Below are positions 1-6,280 of a stretch of DNA of 10,302 bases, piece after piece. Position numbers and translations under genes: made by a program. Numbering within the stretch: position 1 is the first letter of the stretch; every line of letters begins with the position of its first letter. This stretch comes from Chloroflexota bacterium (GTDB lineage Bacteria; Chloroflexota; Limnocylindria; Limnocylindrales; CSP1-4): assembly GCA_021790375.1 (NCBI GenBank), contig JAJYEB010000040.1:1-10302 (forward strand), read 5' to 3'. The notes beneath the pieces are model-generated. The model had not been told where the DNA came from. It saw only the letters and a program-made list of their open reading frames with translations, and made no database searches.

Positions 1-1
1 C

Positions 2-502
2 CGCAACGTCGGCCTGGACTTCCTGCCGGGGGCGCTCGGCTTCGACCCCGCGGCCGGCTTCGCGCCGGATCCCACGCTGGCCGCCGACGTCGTGTGGTTC
101 GACGCGCTCGTCACCAACGTGGATCGCACGGCCCGCAACACCAACCTGCTGGTGTGGCACCGCCGGCTCTGGCTCATCGACCACGGCTCGGCGCTGTACA
201 TCCACCACACCTGGCGGAACCCGGCCGAGCACGCCGCACGGCCGTTTCCCCAGAGCCGGGACCACGTCCTGCTGCCCTACGCGGGTTCCATCGCGGAAGC
301 GGACGAGCGGCTCGCACCACGGATCGATTCCGAGCTGCTCGCCTCGATCCTGGCCATCGTGCCCGACGAATGGCTGGCGCCCGAAGCCGGCCTGGAGGAC
401 GCCGATGCGCACCGGCGGGCCTACCTGGACTACCTGCAGCGCCGCCTGGCCGCGCCGCGGCACTTCGTGGAGGAGGCGGACGTTGCCCGCATCGCCGCGT
501 AG
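2..502 (+). CDS. HipA-like kinase domain protein (5' end cut by window edge)
   Basis: The reading frame is open from the window edge, so the true start and the N-terminal lobe lie outside; 166 C-terminal residues are visible. The stretch WFDALVTNVDRTARN (residues 32-46) resembles the HipA-type catalytic loop, with Asp41 and Asn46 as likely catalytic and metal-binding residues. WLIDHGSAL (57-65) resembles the metal-binding segment that corresponds to DFG of protein kinases. This is the HipA-like family usually found beside DUF3037 proteins, not the classical HipA toxin with a HipB partner; no HipB-like regulator is visible here. The next gene begins inside this one (20-nt overlap), which indicates co-transcription and probable translational coupling. 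The substrate is unknown. The kinase-fold assignment is fairly firm; activity is inferred. Confidence 0.8.
   Translation, partial: RNVGLDFLPGALGFDPAAGFAPDPTLAADVVWFDALVTNVDRTARNTNLLVWHRRLWLIDHGSALYIHHTWRNPAEHAARPFPQSRDHVLLPYAGSIAEADERLAPRIDSELLASILAIVPDEWLAPEAGLEDADAHRRAYLDYLQRRLAAPRHFVEEADVARIAA
469..476 (+). promoter_or_regulatory. Shine-Dalgarno site that fixes the TTG start of the DUF3037 gene
   Basis: GGAGGAGG ends 6 bases before the TTG at 483. It is the strongest ribosome site in the left operon and supports a TTG start inside the 3' end of the kinase gene over the in-frame upstream ATG at 405. Confidence 0.6.
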
Positions 503-920
503 CCCGTTCGCCTACACGATCCTGCGGGTGGTTCCTCACGTCGAGCGAGGGGAGTGCATCAACGCCGGCATCCTGCTCTGGTGTCGCACGCGGCGGTTCC
601 TCGGCGCCCGCGTGCACGTCGACGAGGCGCGCCTCCGCGCGCTGGCACCCGACTGCGATCCCGTCGCCGTCCGCTCCCAGCTGGAGGCGATCGTGCGCGT
701 CGCACGGGGCGACCGATCGGCGGGCCCGATCGCGCGCCTGGCCCGGCCCGAGCGCTTCCACTGGCTCGCGTCCCCGAGCAGCACCATGGTGCAGCGCTCG
801 GAGATGCACACCGGCCTGACCGACGACCCGTCGGCCACGCTCGACCACCTGTTCGCCACGCTGGTGGCCACCGACCGGGACGGCCCGCCCGAGGCCGCAC
901 GGACGGGACCCGGGGCGTGA
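483..920 (+). CDS. DUF3037 domain-containing protein
   Basis: A 145-residue protein. The segment FAYTILRVVPHVERGECINAGILLWC (residues 9-34, written here in parts: FAYTILRVVPHV, then ERGECINAGILLWC) matches the DUF3037 signature, in which an aromatic-rich strand is followed by R-G-E-x-x-N-x-G-x-x-L. Family members are short, of unknown function, and are typically encoded directly after a HipA-like kinase gene, as here. I chose the TTG at 483 because it has a near-ideal ribosome site 6 bases upstream and because the recognisable domain starts at residue 9. An ATG at 405 would add 26 residues that merely overlap the kinase frame. The gene overlaps the kinase gene by 20 nt and its stop overlaps the next start (GTGA, 4 nt), so the three genes look like one operon. 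No membrane segment or signal peptide is seen. Function unknown; it could modulate or be a substrate of the kinase (inference only). Confidence 0.85.
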   Translation: MPASPRSPFAYTILRVVPHVERGECINAGILLWCRTRRFLGARVHVDEARLRALAPDCDPVAVRSQLEAIVRVARGDRSAGPIARLARPERFHWLASPSSTMVQRSEMHTGLTDDPSATLDHLFATLVATDRDGPPEAARTGPGA

Positions 921-1591
921 CCGGACCCGGTGACCGGCCGGTGGAGGCCGTCGTCTTCGATCTCGGCGGCGTCCTGATCGACTGGAACCCGCGCTACCTC
1001 TACCGCCGCCTGTTCGACGGAGACGTGCCGGCGATGGAGGCGTTCCTGCGCGAGGTGTGCACGCCCGAGTGGAACGCCCGGCAGGACGCGGGCCGCCCCT
1101 GGGCCGAGGCGGTGGCCGAGCTCTCGGCGCGGCATCCCGAGGCACGCGACCTGATCGCGGCATACGACGAGCGCTGGGAGGAGATGCTCGGCGGGCCGAT
1201 CGAGGGGACCGTCGAGGTCCTCCGCGACCTGCGAGCGGCGAACGTCGCGCTGTACGCGCTCAGCAACTGGTCGGCCGCCAAGTACGCGATCGCGCGGCCG
1301 CGGTACCCGTTCCTGGGCTGGTTCCGCGACGTCGTGATCTCGGGCGAGGTCGGGGTGATCAAGCCCGACCCGTCGATCTTCCGCCTGATGCTGGCGCGGA
1401 ACCGCCTCGACCCCGCGCGCACGGCGTACGTGGACGATTCCGACCCCAACGTGCGGGTGGCCGAGGGGCTCGGCATGATCGCGATCCGGTTCAGGAGTCC
1501 CGGGGCGCTGCGCTCGGACCTGGCCCGGCTCGGGCTGCTCGCGGCCGATGCCGGTTCGACGGCGCCCGTCCGTCCGGCCGCCGGACCGTAG
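917..1591 (+). CDS. HAD-superfamily hydrolase, subfamily IA (YihX-like phosphatase)
   Basis: A 224-residue cytoplasmic phosphatase-like protein. HAD motif I is VVFDLGGVLIDW, with nucleophile Asp15. The usual second Asp of DxD is Gly, as also in Escherichia coli YihX, so it does not by itself mean loss of activity. Motif II is YALSNWS (Ser116), motif III GVIKPDPSIF (Lys149) and motif IV AYVDDSDPNV (Asp173, Asp174). Residues 25-95 form the helical cap typical of subfamily IA. The GTG start at 917 overlaps the DUF3037 stop (GTGA), pointing to translational coupling, and motif I then falls at residues 12-23 as usual. Likely substrates are small phosphorylated metabolites such as sugar phosphates (family knowledge); the substrate here is not predictable. 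Lying behind a kinase-fold gene makes a kinase/phosphatase pairing possible but unproven. The stop codon is part of the predicted promoter of the next gene. Confidence 0.88.
   Translation: MTGPGDRPVEAVVFDLGGVLIDWNPRYLYRRLFDGDVPAMEAFLREVCTPEWNARQDAGRPWAEAVAELSARHPEARDLIAAYDERWEEMLGGPIEGTVEVLRDLRAANVALYALSNWSAAKYAIARPRYPFLGWFRDVVISGEVGVIKPDPSIFRLMLARNRLDPARTAYVDDSDPNVRVAEGLGMIAIRFRSPGALRSDLARLGLLAADAGSTAPVRPAAGP
1572..1586. repeat. 15-bp near-perfect palindrome just upstream of the channel promoter
   Basis: GTCCGGC and GCCGGAC form perfect 7-base inverted arms around a single central C. The palindrome ends 2 bases before the predicted -10 box and lies in the last codons of the HAD gene. It could be an operator, or a chance palindrome in GC-rich DNA. 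Confidence 0.35.
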
Positions 1592-1594
1592 AAT
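1589..1594 (+). promoter_or_regulatory. Predicted -10 box of a leaderless potassium channel mRNA
   Basis: TAGAAT is a good TANNNT -10 element, followed by 7 bases and the ATG at 1602. There is no Shine-Dalgarno sequence in between, the layout expected of leaderless transcripts. Its first three bases are the TAG stop codon of the upstream HAD gene. No convincing -35 box is seen. Confidence 0.5.
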
Positions 1595-1601
1595 CCCCGC
1601 G

Positions 1602-2642
1602 ATGGGCGGTCATCCGGACCCGGCCGCGCCACTCCGCCGGCGACCCCTGATCGCGGCGGGGTTCGGGGCGTCGCACATCCGCATCTGGCTGGCCGCCGTG
1701 GTCGCCGTCGCCGTGCTCGGCACGGCCGGCTACGTGGTGATCGAGCGGTGGTCGCTGCTCGACGCGCTCTACATGACCGTCATCACCATCACCACGGTCG
1801 GGTTCCGCGAGGTGGGCCCGCTCGGCGCGGCCGGACACGTGTGGACCATGCTGCTCGCCGTCGTGGGCGTGGGGCTCCTCTTCGGCTTCGTCGGCGTGGT
1901 GGCGGAATCGCTGATCCTCGAGGCGACCAGCGGAGAACGGGAGGCGCGACGGATGGCACGGACGGTCGAGGCGCTGCGCGGACACTTCGTCCTGTGCGGA
2001 TACGGCCGGGTGGGCTCGACGGTCGCGCGAGAGCTCCGCCACGACGGCGAGGACGTGGTGGTGATCGACGTGCTGCCCGAATCGCTCGAGCGGGCGCGCG
2101 CCGAGGGCTTCCTGGCCGTCGAGGGCGACGCGACCAGGGACGAGACACTGCTCGCGGCGGGGATCGAGCGGGCGCGGGGCCTGATCACGACGGTCGACTC
2201 GGATGCGAACAACGTCTACGTCATTCTCTCCGCCCGGGCGATCAATCCCCGGCTGTTCGTGGTCGGGCGGGCCAACGCGGCGGGGGCCGAGGCCAGGCTC
2301 ACCCAGGCGGGCGCGGACCGCGTGGTCTCGCCGTACACGATGGCCGGGCACCGGATCGCAGGGCTCGCGATGCGGCCGCGGGTGGTGGACTACATCGACG
2401 CTGCTCTCTCCCACGGCGAGCTCGCCTTCTCGCTCGAGGAGGTGACGGCCCGCGACGGCGACACCATCGCCGGGTCCACGGTGGGCGAACTGCGTGACCG
2501 CGGCGTCTACACGCTCGCGATCGTCCGGGACGAGGGTGGCTACTCCGCGAACCCGGGGCCGGACCGCCGGCTGGTCGCCGGCGAGACGCTCATCGTGTCG
2601 GGGAGCGCCGCGACCCTCGCCGCGCTCCGCGACGGTCCGTAG
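1602..2642 (+). CDS. Potassium channel protein: two membrane helices, pore loop, RCK/TrkA domain
   Basis: A 346-residue inner-membrane ion channel of the MthK-like two-helix plus RCK type. Helix 1 is about residues 27-47, the pore helix 51-63, the selectivity filter TTVGF 64-68 and helix 2 about 80-104. The RCK N-domain follows, with a Rossmann nucleotide-binding loop CGYGRVGS (132-139), an acidic residue at the end of the second strand (VVVID, Asp156) and EGDAT (174-178). An RCK C-domain fills about 260-346. The filter reads TVGF followed by Arg rather than canonical TVGYG. The family gates K+ flux in response to ligands such as Ca2+ or nucleotides; the ligand here is unknown. The ATG at 1602 is 10 bases after the HAD stop and lacks a ribosome site, but a TAGAAT box sits 7 bases before it. 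The last 53 bases overlap the 3' end of the opposing kgd gene. Confidence 0.9.
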   Translation: MGGHPDPAAPLRRRPLIAAGFGASHIRIWLAAVVAVAVLGTAGYVVIERWSLLDALYMTVITITTVGFREVGPLGAAGHVWTMLLAVVGVGLLFGFVGVVAESLILEATSGEREARRMARTVEALRGHFVLCGYGRVGSTVARELRHDGEDVVVIDVLPESLERARAEGFLAVEGDATRDETLLAAGIERARGLITTVDSDANNVYVILSARAINPRLFVVGRANAAGAEARLTQAGADRVVSPYTMAGHRIAGLAMRPRVVDYIDAALSHGELAFSLEEVTARDGDTIAGSTVGELRDRGVYTLAIVRDEGGYSANPGPDRRLVAGETLIVSGSAATLAALRDGP

Positions 2643-5600
2643 GGGCGGGCCCGGAACCCAGCGCCTCTCGGACGATGCGTGCCTGCTCGGCACGGTGCGC
2701 CGCGTGGTAGCCCTCCGCCGGGCTCGAGCGCTCGGGGCGTGACACGTCGACGATGGGGATCCTCGCGGGGACGACCTCTCGGAGCTCCGGGAGCACGAAC
2801 TTGCGCGCCCCCATGTTCCACGGCTCCTCCTGGGCCCAGACGATCTCCTCCAGGGCACCGTACCGTCGCAGGACCTCGCGGAGCTCCCCGGCCGGGAACG
2901 GGTAGAGGAGCTCGACCCTGACCACGGCCGTGTCCGGGGACGCCGCGGCGGCCTCCGGGGACGTGAGCTCGTGGTACAGGCGCCCACTGCACAGGACCAG
3001 CCGGCGCACCCGGGCGCGGTCCGCCGCGTGCCGCTCGTCGTCGATCACCGGCAGGAACCCTCCGGTCGCCAGCTCAGCCGGTCCGGACGTGGCGGCGGGG
3101 AGCCGAAGCAGCCCCTTCGGGGTCATCAGGACCAGCGGGCGCGGGACGGGCCGCATCGCCTGGTCGCGCAGCACGTGGAAGTACTGCGCCGGCGTGGTGC
3201 AGTTCGCCACCCGGATGTTCCCCTCCGCGCCGAGCGCAAGGTAGCGCTCCAGGCGGGCGCTGGAGTGCTCGGGGCCCTGGCCCTCGTACCCGTGCGGCAG
3301 CAGCATCGTCAGGCGGGACGTGAGCCCCCACTTGGCCAGGCCGGCGATGATGAACTGGTCGACGATGACCTCGGCCGCGTTGGCGAAATCGCCGTACTGG
3401 GCCTCCCAGATCACGAGGGCGTCCGGCGCCTGGGCCGCGTACCCGTACTCGAACCCCAGGCACGCGTACTCGGACAGCGGCGAGTCGTGCAGCTCGAAGG
3501 CGGCCGCCGCGCCGTCGAGGTGCTGGATCGGCGCGAACCGCTCCCCGGTGTCCGCGTCGTGGAGCACCAGGTGGCGTTGGCTGAAGGTGCCCCGCTCCGT
3601 GTCCTGGCCGGTCAGGCGGATCGGCACGCCCTCCAGCAGGAGCGACGCGAACGCGAGGGCCTCGGCGTGGGCCCACGCGATGCGTCCGTCGTCGGCCAGC
3701 GCCGCGTGCCGCCTGTCGAGCTGGCGCAGCAGCTTGGGATGCACCGTGAAACCGGCGGGCCAGCGCAACAGCTGCTCGTTGAGCGCGCGCAGCTCGTCGA
3801 GCGGGACGCCGGGCAGGTCCGCGGAGCCTTCGGCGCCGCCGCTTCGGCCCGCGCCGCCGTCGCCCCGGGCGAGCGCGTCGACCGCGTCGCCCCGGGCGGG
3901 CGCGTCGACCGCGTCCGGCCGCGGCACCTCGGGACCCGTTGACAGCGCGTCCTGGATCCCGGCCAGCTCGCGCCCGGCGGCCTCGAACTCCTCGCCGGCC
4001 GCCCCCTCGTCGACGATGCCCTCGGAGGCGAGCCGTCGCAGGTACAGCTCGCGCACGGTGGGCTGGATCGCGATCTGCTCGTACATCCGCGGCTGCGTGT
4101 AGGCGGGCTCGTCTTCCTCGTTGTGCCCGTGGCGCCGGTATCCGACCACGTCGATCAGGAAGTCGCCGTGGAAGCGTTCCCGGTAGGCGACCGCGAGCCG
4201 GATGGCCGCCAGGCACGCCTCCGGGTCGTCGCCGTTGACGTGCACGATCGGCACGTCGAAGCCCTTCGCGATGTCGCTGGCGTAGTCGGTGGACCGGCCG
4301 TCCCGCGGGTCGACCGTGAACCCGAGCTGGTTGTTGGCGACCAGGTGGATGGTGCCGCCAGTGGTGTACCCGCGGAGGCGGGCGAGGTTGAAGGTCTCGG
4401 CCACCACGCCCTGGCCGGCGATCGCGGCATCGCCGTGGATCAGCACCGGCAGCGCGCAGCTGGGGTCGAGCGGCGCGTCGGGGCGGCTCCGGTCGGTCTG
4501 TTCCGCGCGCGCACGCCCCTCGACGACGGGATCCACGGCCTCGAGATGGCTGGGGTTGGGCGACACGGCCACGCGGACGTCGCCGGCGGCGGCATGGTAC
4601 GTGCCGCTCGCGCCGCGGTGGTACTTGACGTCGCTCGTCTCGCCCTCGGCGGCCGGCTCCTCCTCGGCCGCGGGGTGGCCGCGCTCGAACTCCCCGAGGA
4701 TGTCCGCGTACGAGACCCCGACCACGTGGGCGAGCACGTTCAGGCGGCCGCGGTGTGCCATGCCGATCTCGAGCGACGCCGTCCCGTGCCCGGCGGCCAG
4801 CTCGATCAGCTCCTCCAGCATCGGGACGAGCACGTCGAGCCCCTCGATCGAGAACCGCTTCTGGCCCAGGTATGCTCGCTGCAGGAACCGCTCGAACGCC
4901 TCCACGCGGGTGAGACGCTCCAGGACCCGACGTCGCTCCCCCGCGGAAAGCGCGACGCGGTACGTGCCGGATTCGATGGCACGCCGCAGCCAGGTGCGCT
5001 CCTCGTGGCTGTCCAGGTGCTCCACCTCGAAGGCACTCGTGCCGCAGTACGTGCGCTGCAGCTCCGGCAGGACGTCCGCCAGCGTCTCGCCGGGGACGTC
5101 CACGCGCAGCACGGCGGCGGGGATGCGCGCCAGCGCGTCCGGCGTCAGCCCCCAGGTCGCCGGGTCGAGCGAGGGATCGCCGGGCGGCTCCGAGCCGAGC
5201 GGATCGAGCCTCGCCGCCCGGTGGCCGAAGTGCCGGTAGGAACGGACCAGGGCCATCGCCGAGGCGACGTCGACGAGCAGGGGCATGGCCGGCGATGCGC
5301 GCCCGGGTGGCGCCGCGCTGATACCCGGGACGACACGCGCGACCGCCGTGTCGCCGAGGGCGGCCGTCATGCCGGCGGTGCTCGTCACCCGCGGCAGGGT
5401 CCCATCGGGCACGCCCAGGCAGGTCGCCACGTGGTCGTAGAAGCCGTCCAGCCCCTGGAGCAGCTCGTCGAGCGTTCGCAGGAACCGCCCCGACTCCGCA
5501 CCCTGGATCACGCGATGGTCGTACGTGCTGCTCACCGTCATCACCGGCTCGCCGGCCACACGCCTGATCCCGCCGGTGGCAACGATCGTGCCCTGGCCGG

Positions 5601-6156
5601 CCATCAGGCGGGGCACCGACGCACTGGTCCCGAGCGTGCCCGGGTTCGTGAGCGTGACCGTCGCGCCCGCCAGGTCGTCTGCCGTGAGCCGGCCCGCTCG
5701 CGCGCGCTCGACCAGGTCGTCGTAGGCAGCCGCGAACTCCGCGAAATCGAGGTCGGCGGCGCCGTGGATCACCGGCACGAGCAGGAACCGGGACCCGTCC
5801 CGCCCCTCGACGTCCACCGCGATCCCCAGGCTGACGCCGTCGGGGTCGATTCGATGCGGCCGCCCATCGATCTCGCGGTAGCTCGACGCCATGCCTGGGT
5901 GGCTCGCCGCCGCCTGGGCGACCGCGAAGGCGACCAGGTGCGTGTACGACAGCCGCCGGGGCGCGATCGCGTCGTTGAGCCGGCGTCGCTCCGACTCGAG
6001 CCTGGCGGCCGCGATCTCGCGGAACGACGTGGCGGTCGGCACGGTCAGGCTCTCGGCCATGTTGACCACGAGGCGGGCCGCGATCCCCTGGATGGGGACC
6101 GCGTGCTCCCCGTCCCGGGGCTGGCGCGGGGGCTGGTGGGGCGCATCGGTATTCAT
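2590..6156 (-). CDS. kgd: Kgd-type 2-oxoglutarate dehydrogenase/decarboxylase (E2-E1 fusion)
   Basis: A 1188-residue multifunctional 2-oxoglutarate enzyme of the actinobacterial Kgd (SucA) type: ThDP-dependent decarboxylation of 2-oxoglutarate, feeding succinyl transfer in the TCA cycle. An E2-like acyltransferase domain fills about residues 20-250 (PTATSFREI at 40-48; STYDHRVIQG with His214). The E1 domain follows from about 290. It shows GQKRFSIEG (431-439), IGMAHRGRLNVL (464-475), NPSHLEAVDPV (534-544), the ThDP/Mg site IHGDAAIAG to NNQLGF (573-613), GHNEEDEPAYTQPRMY (677-692) and LPHGYEGQGPEHSSARLERY (953-972). The family's N-terminal segment with its FGxNxWLV-like motif (about 85 residues) is absent, even though the frame stays open upstream. 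Residues 748-765 contain a 9-residue tandem repeat in a low-complexity linker. The last 18 or so residues are an arginine-rich tail beyond the usual end. I chose the ATG at 6156 because homology begins soon after it; no ribosome site is evident. A TACGCT box lies 13 bases upstream. Confidence 0.93.
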   Translation of the reverse strand: MNTDAPHQPPRQPRDGEHAVPIQGIAARLVVNMAESLTVPTATSFREIAAARLESERRRLNDAIAPRRLSYTHLVAFAVAQAAASHPGMASSYREIDGRPHRIDPDGVSLGIAVDVEGRDGSRFLLVPVIHGAADLDFAEFAAAYDDLVERARAGRLTADDLAGATVTLTNPGTLGTSASVPRLMAGQGTIVATGGIRRVAGEPVMTVSSTYDHRVIQGAESGRFLRTLDELLQGLDGFYDHVATCLGVPDGTLPRVTSTAGMTAALGDTAVARVVPGISAAPPGRASPAMPLLVDVASAMALVRSYRHFGHRAARLDPLGSEPPGDPSLDPATWGLTPDALARIPAAVLRVDVPGETLADVLPELQRTYCGTSAFEVEHLDSHEERTWLRRAIESGTYRVALSAGERRRVLERLTRVEAFERFLQRAYLGQKRFSIEGLDVLVPMLEELIELAAGHGTASLEIGMAHRGRLNVLAHVVGVSYADILGEFERGHPAAEEEPAAEGETSDVKYHRGASGTYHAAAGDVRVAVSPNPSHLEAVDPVVEGRARAEQTDRSRPDAPLDPSCALPVLIHGDAAIAGQGVVAETFNLARLRGYTTGGTIHLVANNQLGFTVDPRDGRSTDYASDIAKGFDVPIVHVNGDDPEACLAAIRLAVAYRERFHGDFLIDVVGYRRHGHNEEDEPAYTQPRMYEQIAIQPTVRELYLRRLASEGIVDEGAAGEEFEAAGRELAGIQDALSTGPEVPRPDAVDAPARGDAVDALARGDGGAGRSGGAEGSADLPGVPLDELRALNEQLLRWPAGFTVHPKLLRQLDRRHAALADDGRIAWAHAEALAFASLLLEGVPIRLTGQDTERGTFSQRHLVLHDADTGERFAPIQHLDGAAAAFELHDSPLSEYACLGFEYGYAAQAPDALVIWEAQYGDFANAAEVIVDQFIIAGLAKWGLTSRLTMLLPHGYEGQGPEHSSARLERYLALGAEGNIRVANCTTPAQYFHVLRDQAMRPVPRPLVLMTPKGLLRLPAATSGPAELATGGFLPVIDDERHAADRARVRRLVLCSGRLYHELTSPEAAAASPDTAVVRVELLYPFPAGELREVLRRYGALEEIVWAQEEPWNMGARKFVLPELREVVPARIPIVDVSRPERSSPAEGYHAAHRAEQARIVREALGSGPAPTDRRGARRGSRRSPTR
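3859..3912 (-). repeat. 27-bp tandem repeat (two copies) inside kgd
   Basis: Two adjacent 27-base units (3859-3885 and 3886-3912) differ at one position. They encode the tandem nonapeptides DAVDALARG and DAVDAPARG in the variable linker within the E1 part of Kgd. The length is a multiple of three, so the reading frame is kept. This looks like a recent in-frame slippage duplication. Confidence 0.85.
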
Positions 6157-6169
6157 GGCTGAGCGGTCG

Positions 6170-6175
6170 AGCGTA
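6170..6175 (-). promoter_or_regulatory. Possible -10 box for kgd
   Basis: Read on the - strand this is TACGCT (TANNNT), 13 bases before the chosen ATG at 6156. It would give a 5' leader of only about 6-7 bases, consistent with the missing ribosome site. No clear -35 element; weak evidence in GC-rich DNA. Confidence 0.25.
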
Positions 6176-6245
6176 CCGGCATATCGGCGAACGCGCCGAA
6201 ACGGCTCTGCCGGGGTGGACGTCGCCGGCCGGGACGGTGCACGGC

Positions 6246-6280
6246 CGCACGCGTGGCCGGGTGTACAGTCGCACGCGTGG
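6246..6280 (+). repeat. 11-bp perfect direct repeat flanking the MBL-gene promoter
   Basis: CGCACGCGTGG occurs at 6246-6256 and again at 6270-6280, 24 bp apart (a little over two helical turns). Each copy has the palindrome ACGCGT at its core. The predicted -10 box lies between the copies, and the second copy covers the predicted transcription start and start codon. This is an operator-like arrangement; no regulator is identified. Confidence 0.6.
6264..6269 (+). promoter_or_regulatory. Predicted -10 box of a leaderless mRNA for the MBL-fold gene
   Basis: TACAGT fits TANNNT and is followed by 7 bases and the GTG at 6277. There is no Shine-Dalgarno sequence. It is the same geometry as in front of the potassium channel gene. 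Confidence 0.5.

Noticed and set aside
1748..1800. Histidine-rich string in an alternative frame
   Set aside because: It arises from the caccatcaccac-type codons of the channel pore (Val-Ile-Thr-Ile-Thr-Thr) read out of frame.
1491..2987. 498-codon - strand open frame opposite the potassium channel
   Set aside because: The channel and Kgd frames on this stretch are supported by family motifs; this frame has only Arg/Pro/His-rich sequence typical of a shadow.
4123..6162. 679-codon + strand open frame opposite kgd
   Set aside because: It is antisense to a well-supported Kgd gene, has biased low-complexity composition and shows no recognisable domain. Long antisense frames are expected at this GC content.
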